Made by a program: the position numbers and the translations under genes. A stretch of DNA of 64,000 nucleotides from Trichoplax sp. H2 (lineage: Eukaryota; Placozoa; Uniplacotomia; Trichoplacea), in NCBI GenBank assembly GCA_003344405.1, contig NOWV01000071.1, positions 248,001 through 312,000 of the forward strand. The letters run 5' to 3'. The notes beneath the pieces were generated by a model that searched no databases, was not told where the DNA came from, and saw nothing but the letters and a program-made list of their open reading frames with translations. Below are positions 1 to 13,300 of this stretch, in pieces (the first letter of the stretch is position 1; every line of letters begins with the position of its first letter).

Positions 1-1343
1 CATGTTCGTACAATGTATCTCTGTATGTGCAAACTTCTCTTTCTTCCTTTGCTGTAATGGGAAAATGAAGCTATTACGGCGACATGGAAACAAAGTTTAT
101 TTATTAATCTCCTTAGCTTACGTGGGCACATCATTCTTGTGCAAGCCCATTTTCCTGTAATACATTTGCTGTAGTCATGTAAATAAAGATATTAGATTTT
201 TACTTCAAAAATGAGCTACGTATCTGCTATTTCTAGACGTTATTCAGTATGTAAAGAAAGGCCAACTATCGTAGAATAATTTACCAGGTATTGCAATCTT
301 GCTTTCTAGTTTCATTATGTTCGTATATCGTATCTTCGTATTCGCAGACTCCTTCCCTGGCTGTAGTAGAAGGAAATGACTATTAGAGCGATATTATAAC
401 TAAAATTTAAGCATCAACCTTCTTAACTTACGTGGACATAGCATCCTTGTGCAAGCCCATCTTCCCTTGATACATTTGCTGTAGTCATATTAATTAAGAT
501 ATTAGATTTTTACTATTAAGAGATGAGCCTTAGTATCTGCTATTTCTGATAAATATCTAGCATCTAAAAAATCTAGCATTGATAGATGTAAAAAAGGGCA
601 AATGTTATAGGATAATTTACCAGGTGTTGCAATCTTGCTTTGTAATTTCACCTTGTTGGAACATTTCATCTTTGTATTGGCAAACTTCTTCCTTGGCTAT
701 ATTAGAAAGAAAAGGTCCTTCAGGGCGATTTTATAACTAAAATTTAAGTATTAATCTCATTAACTTACGTGGACACATCATCCTTGTGCAACCCCATCTT
801 CCATCAATACATTTGCTATAGAAATATTAAATAAAAGATCAGTATTTACAGTTATTAAAACTGGACTACAATATCAGTTGTATCTCTTTAGTCTCTTGCG
901 AGACAGAAGTCAAGTCATTATGCATGCGTAGAGCAGAGATCAAAGTACTATACTGAAATTACTTAATAGCATGCTAGTGTTTAATAGGGTTGCTTTCCTT
1001 ACCAAGTGTTACAATCTTGTTTTCGGGTAGCACCATGTTGGAAAGTTTCGTTTTCATGGAAGCATGATTTTCGCTCTATAAGTAGTTTAAAGAACTTAGT
1101 CAGTACCACAAACTAGCACTAATTATCCTTTTCAACTCCAACTTACTTGGTGGACACATCATTCTAGTACAAGCCCATTTTCCGTTAGTGCACATGCTAA
1201 ATACACGTAAATGATGCAGCATTAATACAAGGTAGATAGATCAAATGTACAATACGGAAAAAATTTTTACCAAGTGTTGCAGTCTTGCTTTCGGGTTTCT
1301 CTATGAGAATAATATTCATTATTATGGACACAAATTTCGGATC
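1..1343 (-). CDS. Pacifastin-like modules 23-27 (27 truncated by the window edge)
   Basis: Exon pairs (A; B): module 23 1271-1343; 1147-1196. Module 24 1003-1075; 769-815. Module 25 621-696; 432-478. Module 26 285-360; 122-168. Module 27 begins at 51 and runs off the window. B exons here are short (47-50 nt) and nearly identical, all ending WxCTR(M)xCP with Arg at the predicted P1 site. The introns are also alike, for example the sequence following each B-exon acceptor on the plus strand near 170 and 480. Module starts are about 310-340 nt apart. This indicates recent tandem amplification toward the 3' end of the gene, and more copies are likely to the left of the window. Confidence 0.78.
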
Positions 1344-4300
1344 CTGAGGTAAAATGAAAGCGAAATTAGTATCCTAACAGCTGTAATCCAAAATCTGAAT
1401 ACTGATCCCTTTTCAATTACTTACCTGGTGGGCACATTTTCATAGTGCATGCCCAGCTACCGTTGTTGCATATACTACATACAAATTACACATCGTTAGC
1501 TAACCTATCCTTTTGTAAGGAACATATTCATTTCAATGATAGTTACAAATAGATGAAAGTTTCAACGTAGCTCTATATCATGGAATGATATCCACCTAAT
1601 TCAATCTAAAATGATCCAATAAGCTATAATATTTTTTTTACCAGGTATTACAATCTAAGCTTCTGTTTTCGCCATGGTTGAATTTGAGGCCACTATGTCG
1701 ACATACTCTAGCAGCTGATCAACATTAAATGATCACTTTATTAATTAAATAGAGAATGCAATTGCACACTATAGCTTCAGTAGCATCTTTTAAATCTTCT
1801 AAATAGGAGAACTTACTGGTGTTTTCGTGGTGGCGGCAAGGTCTGTGTCTACATCCCCAGAAACCTCCTTCCATGCATCGGCTATAGATTAATTTAATCA
1901 TATCATAACAAGATAAATACCAAGAAAAAGGACTTATCTATGATTGTCGGTAATCAATTAAATGATATTTTAGAAACATACCAATGTCTGCATCGGTGTC
2001 GCATTCTGTGGCCAACTTCAAAAGTTCTGTCCATCATTCTACATTTTCTTTCTGTTATTCATAAGCAATGGAAGTTAGGCATCGCAGTTTTTCATATTCG
2101 CTTGGTATCATTGCTATATAGCTTGGATTAACTGTTTACCTGGTTTGTTTTCACAAGTATTTTGTGTGCAGTTCCAACTTCCATTTGAAAGGCATTGGCT
2201 AATAATTTCGCAGTATAGTAGTGTGAATCAGAGTTAAAGCAGAGTAAATATCTACTACTGATGGCTTTAAATCTTTGATTATTTTACCATTTATTGCAGT
2301 CTTGTTTGGATCGTTCGCCTTCATAGAAAAGACGTTTTCCGTGTTTGCAGGTTGTCTCAGCTACATTAAAAGGAAAGAAAGGTGTTATACCAGTATTTTA
2401 TGTCAAAGTCAGTATCAATTTTAGTTACAATAACTGTAATAACTTACAAAGTGTTTCGTTTTCAGTGCAGTCTTTCGCTGTGCATGCTATATTACCAGTA
2501 GGTAAGCATGTGCTATAAGAAAATAATGGATGAGTTTTAGTATTCTCGTATGGACCTTCAACGTTATATTTTTAATCCGATAATAATTAATCAATGAGTA
2601 ACATATTCATTTTGCACACTGTCGTAGGTCTAAATACTTACCATAAGTTGCAGTTCTTGCGGATAGTTTCACCATGGAAAAGGAACATTCCACGCATTTC
2701 GCATATGAATTTAACATCTAGATATCAATGAATGGCAATTAATATTTCTTTCCGTTAAAATGTGTTAGGGTTGCATAGTAAGAGACAAGAAAATACTTAC
2801 GAGGATTAGAGCATGGTTTGGTAGTACAGTTCCATTCGCCATTTGTATAGCACTTACTATATAAGTAAAAGTATCGAAAAAGGTTTCATCAGCTTAGCCA
2901 ACAGGTAAAAGTAACAAGCAAAATTCGACACTATGACAAATCTTAATCCTACTTACCACATATTGCATCCTTGCTTCTTAATGGTACCAGCAGCAAAAGT
3001 CCTACCACGGAAGGTACAAGTCGGGGTAGTTTCTAGATGAAAAGTCAAATTGGGTAATTATGAGGCCAATTCCTCAATTTGGGATTTTAATGTAGGATTG
3101 AACCGAACTCTTGATCGATTAAATTAAATGTATTTTCCCACTATAGCTGCTAATTTCTTATATTTCTGAACAAAACCTAACATTTGTTTCAATATCTCAA
3201 TAGTTAACCTCAATCAAGCTACAAACGTTATCTAATTCATTATGGGAAATAACCTAGCTAACATAAACTTGCTAAGATATGTTACAATGTTTGCTGCTAA
3301 ACATGTACTGTGTTGTATCCGAATAGCTAGTTATTGACAATTCTTGGTCACAACTCTTACTGAAACAGTAATAAGATTAGGTCTATATATATAATACCTG
3401 CTTAACCTGATATTATAGCTTTCAACTATCAAAATACCCCACTAGACTCTTCATTCAAGAATATTGATTTCTTGTATTCCTCAAACAAGGTCTAATGTTT
3501 TCTACAGTATCTTAATAGTTTACCTTAATCAAGCTATATACTTGCATCTCATTCATTACGAAAAATAATCTGGATTATATAAATTTGTTAAGATATGTTG
3601 CAATATCTGCTGCTACAGAAGTGTAGGACTTTATTCGAATAACTAGTTCTTGATAGTTCTTGATCGTAACTCCTACTACAACAGTAACTAAGATTAAGTC
3701 GATGGACTACTGTACTGAACCCAGTGATAAAGCTTTTAGCTACGGAAGTATACCAGTAAACTATTCATACACAACCAATTAAGCTTGCATAATTACCATT
3801 GCGAGGTGGACACATCATTCGAGTGCATCCCCAAGCTCCATCCTTCAGGCACATACTATTAGAGAATAAATTATGAAAATGATTAATCTATTTCTACAAA
3901 GAAATAGTACTTAGAGCTATTCATTTATTCATGCCAAGTTCTATCCACCTACCATCGGTTGCAGTCATCCATACGTATTTCACTAGGACGATAGATTTCA
4001 TTGTTGTGTGTGCATAATTTGGTAGCCACTGTACCATAAAAATATGAATTTTATAATCATTAATGACTACATAGTTGTGAGTCTTAAAATAGATTGCAAA
4101 ATAATTGGACTAGCTACTGCTTCTAAACTGCATCTCATCATAACTGATGTAAATGCACTGTCAACTTGTGTTCCAAACTTGAATGAAGCACTAAAAGATA
4201 TCAACTTTTTCCTAGTAGTGATGATCAACTACTCAATTAAAATTTTGCATTACTTGGTTGTTTTGGACATTTAAAGGCGGTGCAAGCCCACAAGCCATAT

Positions 4301-7300
4301 TTGTTACATTTGCTATTTTAAAGCCAATTCAAGACATTCATCAAGTAACAAATTGTTGCAAATATTAAATGTATACTGTGTTATTAAAACGCTAGTATTA
4401 CATTAATTGGATTTCATCTTACCACTTGTTGCAACTATCCTTTTTGGCAATAAAGCCAGTAGGGTAAGTTGTTCCCATATGATAGCAAACTGGAGATTCT
4501 TCTATTTTATATAGAATAAAAAAAAGGATTCACAGTTAATTCAAGACTAGCTAGGAAAAAATGCTTTGGATAGAACTTACCACGTGCACATGGTAACTCC
4601 ATACACTCAACAGTTTCATTACCCCGGCATGAACTATTAAACAACAAACAGTTAAGATTTGATACTAAATTTTACTATAATAATTCAACTCTCCAACAGC
4701 CTAACTAACCAATAACTGCAATTAAACTTTCTAACTTCACCCAAGTACAATGTCGTATTCTGGTAGGTGCATTGAGGTAGTGATTCTAGCATTAAAACCA
4801 TAGTCATTGGAGAATCATTAGTAAAAGCGATCAATTCTACTAGACGGCAAAGTGATATGATTGAATAAGAATGGAAATAAAATATTTTCTGATACCTTTC
4901 TCATAGTTTGGATTGCACATCATTCGTGTGCAAGCCCACTGGCCGGTATAGCCGCATTTGCTGAAAAATAGCAAATTGTCGATATTAGCAATGGCATGAA
5001 TTTAACTTTAGCTTTTATATAGGAAAAGACGAATGATAGCGTAGACGATTAACGATTTAGATAGACCTACCAGAGATTGCAGCTATTACGGATCTGTTCT
5101 CCCTTCTGGAAATATTGATTGTTAAATTTGCAAACGCGTGTAACGTCTAGAGATAAATTAGAAAATAATCGGCTCGGTATAACAAGGTAGAATGTTATAG
5201 AAATATGCTCTGTATTTAAGGTAAAGATAACCCAAATTTAATTACATGCTTTTATTTTATTTTGAAAAATTAAGTTTTACTTACTGTATTTCTCTTCGAC
5301 ACAGACTTTCTCGGTGCACATCCATTTTCCGGTAGATGAGCAAGTACTAATAACGAGTGATATCGGAGTTATTTGTTGAAATATCAAGCATGACCGATTT
5401 GATGCAATCATTACGATCAAACTGAAAATTCATTAGCTTGAATCAAATTGATTTTTCTTACCATTTATTACAGTCAAGGAATTTAGTTTCTCCAACTCGA
5501 CTGACTTCATTACCCATTTGGCAAGTGGTATCTGAAATAGAGATAGAGAAATTGGTTAGTTAAAACATTGCAAGAATATGAACTACTATTGAAAAGAAAG
5601 TCATGCTTACTTGGTCTATTAGGTGGGCACATCATTCTGGTGCAACCCCAACCACCATTGGTTAAACATTTACTACAAACGTAAAGTTCTCCATTTTAGA
5701 GCAGAATCATACAATAGTATCACAGATAAAGCAAAATGATATACCATGTATTGCAGTCCTGCATCCGGATTTCATAGGTATTATAAGTTCGGTTTTCGTG
5801 CATACATAAAGTTTGGTTGACTAAAAAAATTGATGCCAAGATTAAATCGATTCGCTCAGCGAGCTTATTATTTCATTTAGATATTTAAATATACAAACAT
5901 GTAGTTGGGCATCGCTTAGCGGTACATAGCCATTGTCCAGTCTTGCTGCACATACTGTAAGGGAGTAAAATAGTTAAAAAAATTGAATTGGAATGTTAAA
6001 TTCCTATTTTAAAGTTGTAAAAATACAAAATCTAAACTGCCGATATTGATATGATATAATCAATTTATCGATACCTCTCATACCGCAAGATATGCAGTTG
6101 CAAAACTTATTAATCCTTATACATAAAGATATTTCAAAATTGGCACGTGTGCTAACATATTAAGGCCTATTACTCACCAGGTATTGCAGCTCTGCTTTTT
6201 AATATGTCCAATGTTAAATCGACGACCACGGTGGACGCAGCCTTCTATAAGGACAACGAAAAATAAAATTTTTACGATACATCTATTTATTAGGCCTATT
6301 TCTGTAACCAATTTCTCTAAATAAATACTAAGAAACCCTTATTTACACTACCTTGGCTATAAGGATATCCGCAGCTATAGTTTGAGCAAGCCCAGGTTTC
6401 ATTTCGGGTACAGTTGCTATAAAAATATCCAAGATACAAGATTATTAGTCCTAAATACTTATTACATTTTGAAATTGCTTGCTCCATGTAAATAATTTAT
6501 TAACACACCAGAAATTGCATTGGTCTTTACGGATTTCACCATGGAAGAAAGTTCTTGTTTTATGTTGGCACTGAGGTACAGTTGCTGTGAATATAAAGAA
6601 AGAAATTAATCAAGACTGAGATATATTACTAAGAGAGCAGGAGTAATGACCTAAGGATAGTAAAGCGCTAAATAATAATTAATTTAGATCAAAATGTTAA
6701 CCATTACTTAAATTAAATTCAGGTGGACACATTTTAGTGGTACACATCCAGCGTCCAGAGTTTGAACAGCGGCTAAATTTGATAATGGAAAAACGTTAAA
6801 TATCAATTTGTGCTATTATCTAAGATTTCTCTTTGGTAACAAGTAATAACTCAATGGCATAAATATTAATACCATAGATTGCATTTTTCCCTTCTTAGTT
6901 CACCGCGAACGAAAAATCGCCCGTCTTTTTCACAAACGTTGTCGAGCATGTTAGCTGTAATAACATATAAGCCATATTTAAATTGATAGTCGAGTTTGAA
7001 CTGATAGAAATCAAAGTATCAATTTAAGAACACTATGTAACAGATGATTTTAGATCTCTTGATAAGGTTTATTCAGTATTAATTAATCTACATGACCGCC
7101 CATTACTTTGGTTAGTTGGCTGGCAAGCCATTCTAGTGCATGCCCATATGCCCTTTAGGCATCGACTAAATGAAAGTAATAGAATAAAGTAAAAAGTGAG
7201 CTTATTCTTTGCCATTAAACATGATCACAAACAGTATAAGTAATAAGCTATACCAGGTGTTGCAGTCTTGCTTCCTCATTTGATATTGTCTGTATTCACG

Positions 7301-10300
7301 ACCACGGTACGTGCAGGTATATTCTATGAGTATCAATATAAAATTAAATTTCATCATGAGACAGATAAGAAGTAAAATAAAAATGATTAATAATCCCGAT
7401 CTATTTCGCCAAATTGCAGTTAAAGCATTGATATAAACTTGCCTCTGTTGGGTAAACACATTCTGCGTGTGCACATCCACTTAGCGTTTGGTCCACATTT
7501 GCTGTAATACAATATTATGCAATTAGTTAATCAATTATAAAATAGCATATATGCGACCTTTAAATTGCCGAAGAATCCAGATTTAGAATCTTAGTTATAA
7601 AATGAATAAGTTTCAATTCATACCAGTAGTTGCAGTCGATCTTGGTAACGGCGCTAATGTTATATTCTCGGTCGTTTAAGATACATTTCCTAGTCTTGGG
7701 TGGTGTATCTTTAATACAATTGCAACGAAGTGTTAGGGCTGCCTATCAAAGTAGGTTACTTAAACTAAATGCATCAATGCTTCGCAATTTCTTCCTGAAT
7801 ATCAGTATAACTAATGAAAATGACTACAACTGAAATCACATAAATGTAGCAAATGATGCATGTCTAACTTGAACTTGTACTTGGAGGTTAGAAATTAAGG
7901 AAAAGCTATAATTATATCTCCAATTATTGCAAATATTGTAATGTTAGTACTACTTAAATGTGTAGGTAATCTAAGTAAACATCTTCATAATCTCTTTGAT
8001 CAGCATAATGGCTATCACTGTTCTGGTAATAATGATTGATAATGCCTCTTTGGTATGAATATCAAGGTAACGGAAGCTTATACTAATACATAGTAAGAAA
8101 TAGGAAATTTATCCAATTAAGATAGTACTGACATTCCACTGGAAAGAATACGAAAAGAAAGCTAAACTTTCATAATATAATAATTACCTGGACGATCATT
8201 GCAATCATTTCTGGTACACATGAATTTGCCAGTTGGTGTGCATCGGCTAGTAATCAAAAATAAAGCGGATGAACCAATCAATAAGGATAGAATGAATCCC
8301 ATCAAATACTAATGATCTTTTTTATAGATTATGTATACCAAACATTGCAACCACGAGCTACGTAGTCACCAGTTCTGAATCTACGTCCGCCATAATTGCA
8401 AGTAACTAAAAATGGAGAAGCAAGTTTACGATTGGTCTGTTCAAATTATGTACAAGTAAAACATGAGCTAGTTACATTCTCTAGGTGGGCAGGCTTTACG
8501 TGTACAACCCCATCGATTGTTTCCGAAACATCGACTATTATCCAAAGTAAAAAATAATCAAATTAGCACGACTATTTATGTAATAGCATAACTAGCTAAG
8601 AATTTCACTGACCAGATGTTACAATCGTCAGCTCTTGTTTCTTCTTTTCTGAACATTTTACCTTCAAAAATGCAGACATCTCGTCGTCCTATGCATTGAT
8701 TGAGCAATCCAAAGATTAGTTATAAAATAATAATATAACTACTGAATTATCTATAAGTATGCCTAAAATACTCTTGATTAAGTTGGCATGAAAACTGAAG
8801 AATAATTAGGATGATTGAATGTATTTTTGTAACTGTTATCAACATACCTTCAGGTGGTGGGCAGAACATTCTGGTACAAGCCCATCTGTTGCTACCAAGG
8901 CACTTACTATTTGAAAAATAATTCCAAAATGTTTCACTTTAGCCATTTGCTGTAAAAATGCAACACTACTGCTATTACTAGACTTGATGATAACTGTTGT
9001 AAACTAAGTTAAAGGTGAAAAATTAACCAGGTGTTGCAATCTTTGCGTTTGGTTTCATTTTGCTTGAGCAACATGGTATTATGGACACACAATTTGGTAG
9101 TATCTGTAATGATTGCAAGACATGAACAGTTAGACAATATTAACATCTCAGTAGAACGCGATGAGCTTATTTAGGTTACTAGCAGCCACTCCATGAAGAA
9201 TTTATGCTAGCAAAGGAAGTTAGTAGCACTATACTGACCTGGGTGATTTGGTGTATCAGGGCAGGCTATCCTGGTGCAAGCCCATTTGTTTTGGCCTAAA
9301 CACTTGCTAAAGAGCAAGAAGAAATAAATAAAGACGAGCTGTAGCGATAATTGATCCTCTCAAATTGCAGATATACTGCTAAATATTTCAATAGCGAACA
9401 ATAAAAGCATATAGAAGTACTGATAATGAAGGAGCAGCAACACCTACCATTGATTGCACTTTTGCTTAACTGTTTCGCCTAAGCGGAATAGTTTCTCTTC
9501 GAAGATACACGTATCAGTTCCATTTGGCCTAGTTGGTTTAGTACCTGAAGAAAACAATCATATCATTACTAAACTAGAACTTGTAAGATATTTTCTAGAA
9601 AGAAATTCCACAGTTAGCTTGCATCATCGTTGGCCTCCTTTGTTATGAAGCACTAACCCCTATAACCAAATCTATTTACATCCATTATCGTCTAACGAAT
9701 ATGAAAGTAAAACTTAAATACCATTGTTGCATTGATCCCTGCGGACGAGCAGTTCTTCATTTGGATTGCATCCGTTAGAATTTTCGCAACATCTAGTTGA
9801 ACAAAAATCAATCTTAATAATGCGAGATTTGAATACTCTGATGAGATTAGAATCATCTGTCCAATTCATTGTATGGCAGTGGTAATTTAGCCTTGTTCTC
9901 AGTTAGTTTACTCACTGGCTGCAGTTATCCCTCTTACAGAAAGTAGTGACCATCATGGGGCAGATTCGGTTATCTTGAGGATTGAAGGGACATCTTGGTA
10001 AGTTATTAGTTCCAGTAGGTTGGCAAGCCATCCTAGTGCAGCCCCAGCCACCATTCTTCAAGCACATGCTATAGAATGAGTCAAAATTTTAACATTAGAT
10101 CTTGGCCAATTTAGCTGGATCATGCTATCAACTTATACTAACCAGGTATTGCAACCATCTTCAGCCTTTCGGTTTTCTCCAACTTGATAATTTATGTTGT
10201 TAAATTTGCAAGCTAGAAAAAATACCAATATCATCCATATAAGATTTTATTATAATTATCTTTAAATAGCGATCGAGAATCATTTAAAACCCAGCTCTAT

Positions 10301-13300
10301 AACTTACTGGAACATGCTCCTTGTTCAAAACGGATAGGGCGGCCACTTTGACATTCAAGTCTTCTCAATTCACATAAATTAGAGATGGTAGTGCCGGTCT
10401 CCGTATTGCAAATAGGTTGATAGATTTCAGGACATGCTTCATTACATCGACAGACGGCTTGGCTATTGAGGACTTGGCAAGTCTGCCTGAAACCGCATCG
10501 AGCGCGCATACATTCGGCTATTACCGGTAGAGAGGACAGCATTAAAATCTTTATTAGTAGCTTGGAAATCGATGATACTGAATATTACTAACTCTAGAGC
10601 AAAGATGTGCAAAGTACCAGTGAAAAGCTGTTTGTACTGTAAGCTACGTTTTGTCATAGTAGGAATTGGTATGATCATTTCCATTTTTTACTCCCCTTTT
10701 CGTCAAGGAATAATTTCGGAAATTATAGTAGACTACTTATATTATTTCATATGTCAATAACGGATATTTTCTTTGCTTCAGTAGAATCAACAGTAGACAG
10801 AACTTTTGCATAGGTATGCTCATATGTTAGTTCAGGATTTTACAGAGCGAAATTGAAATTCTCAACTTTTAATTTGCAAGGATTCCGATTTGACTTTTGA
10901 GAGTAGAAATTCCTAGTTTCTTAGTATTAAAAATGTACCTAATATGCTCGTACGCTTAAATTTGAGAATTCTTCAGAGCAGAACCTCGACTCTTCAAAAC
11001 TAGACAGGAATTTTAATTTGCCTCTATTATAAAATAGGTCATATAATGTTCTTTCCCAAGTATAATATGCTAGGGTTGAAAATTTATCACAGCAGAATTT
11101 CAATAGTTTACTACGGAGTTTTTGACTTGCCCCTATAGCTAAAAGTATCTTCAATTTTCAAGCATAGTATTACAAAAATTCAACTGAGTAAGCTGCAGGT
11201 AAAGTAAGGTTAGCTTAGTTAAGAATCCTTGAGGGAAGAATCTTAATTCTCGGATGTTAAAACCATCAAAATTTTGGGGTCAAAATTTTGTAAAAATACA
11301 GCTAGTTCCGCTGAAGCATGAACTACCAGAAATTTCAAATCTCTGGCGGTCCATATCTGAATTAAAATTTCTGTAGTTTAAAATTCTTTAGAGTAGAATT
11401 CGAACTCATGGGTGTCAAAATCATTCAATTTTTGTTTTGCAAATATGCCATTGAATGCACCGTAGTTACGTTAGTGTAAGAATCCTTCGCAGAAGAGTCT
11501 TCACTCTAGGATGTCTAAACCATCAAGATTTTGAATGACCTCTACAACAGTTGAAACTACTCTCCATTTTTACGAACAGTAAGGCAAAATGATCACTAGA
11601 ATAGCCAATTTTACGATAGAATGGCATGAATGATAAACTACCGTATAAACAAGCATCAACGAATGCTTTGACGTCAAGATTGGCCAGCTCCGCTTGTTTT
11701 TGTCAACAGTTTTTAATCTCAATCAATAACAAAACTGAGAAAATTTTTGAATTGATAACGTTGAGAGTTATAATAAATAGACGGCGATTTAGATTTTATA
11801 CGGGAAATAGAGTAGAACTGATTCTATTGCGCAATCAGTGTTAGCAAATAAACTACCCTGTTGTTTTTACGTCATCTAAGCCTAGAGTAGTTTATTTACA
11901 CTTATTTATACACCCCACGTTGCGAACGGCATGAGATAAATGGATAAATTGCAGCTGGATGTACTGTACGATTCTAATATTTGAAGATCGATTAGTACTT
12001 TAATTTCAACGATTACGCTATCGGCTGTTCCGTCCAATCTCAGAACTAGGTGATATTGACGTCAAGATAATATTGCCTTATTACTATCAAAACAGGCAAG
12101 ACGACAAGCAATTTAACAACATTATTTTGTTATAACGAGAGTATAGCAAGATAGATATAGGCAAATGGACTACTTATCTAATTAGTAGCACGATTTTTCA
12201 ATCATGATAAACAGATGGTTTCATTGGCTGTTTAAAATTGCATAATAATAAATAATGTTTACTACAATCTCTTCTCATGGACTGTATTCGAATTCATAGT
12301 TCAAAAGTTCAATTTTAATAAGGATTGGATATGCTTCAAGTGCATGAATTGACTAGAAACGAATTAAAGTCTAAAATAAACGTAATATTTATAATTGATG
12401 TGACTTAGAGTTAATAAAGTAACCAATGCTTACTAGTGATTACATAATGGAGAAAATATTGGATCAGCTTTTAATCCAGCAGATAAATATAGTAATTTGT
12501 GTTCTATCCTTATAAAATTTTACTCGATGATAGCAATAAGCGTCAAAGTGATATTCGATAGGGGAATTCTTGCACGATTCTAGTCTGAAAAATAAGCCAC
12601 TAATATACTGCAAAGTAGTTTAAAAAATGAACCAAACGGAAATAGAATAATACTACGCGAGAACTAACTGGAATGAATTGGAGGAGATGTCTCTTGCGAC
12701 TGATTGATCTCATTTGCACTTAAGCCATATTTCAAATTTAAAGCGAATTAAATGCTACAGTACACCATAAACTTAACTTGGGATGCGAGTCTAAAGTAAA
12801 ATTCTTTCATTAACTAAGTTTGAATAGATAGGCATTAGGCTATCTTTGTCCACTAAAATAAAATACCTATGAGGTACTGATATAGGTGATCATGAAATTT
12901 CACGTATTATGAACTTCTTAAATGAGCATACCGATCACATTATTAATTAGAATCTAATTATCATACCTTAATTATGTAATTTCCTTAATTAATGCATATG
13001 GAATTTTGGACTTTTCACATATAGTTTATGGAATGACTACAAAGATCTAATTTGCCATTCTTTTTTATATTTCTTGCTTACTATAACAACTAAACATAAA
13101 CGACTACGGCGGTATTTATAAATATCATCAATCAATTTTAGCTGGTATAAAATGCAAGCTTTGCTCATCAAGCAAACTGAGCATTCATGCGCGTAAATAC
13201 TGAAATAATTCGATACTCTTCATTGCATAAATAAGCGACTATTGTCAGTAAAAAGTTTACATGAGTATTATAACAGAGCTGTAAAAATAGATAGAATAGC

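Noticed and set aside
7202-7480. 92-codon minus-strand ORF
   Set aside because: It reads through the intron between exons 7B and 8A of the pacifastin gene. Only its parts 7254-7323 and 7443-7480 are exon, and the middle is AT-rich hydrophobic intron translation.
122-10212. VWC (chordin-like) domains in place of pacifastin
   Set aside because: The GREY/GE region before the core resembles VWC, but VWC needs more cysteines and the modules here have six with the DCNTC-C-W-CT-x3-C signature. It is kept as the alternative pending an HMM search.
10572-10684. Hydrophobic ORF upstream of the Kazal exon as a signal-peptide exon
   Set aside because: No donor keeps the frame into the Kazal exon, and the IGFBP exon offers a true signal peptide with matching phase.
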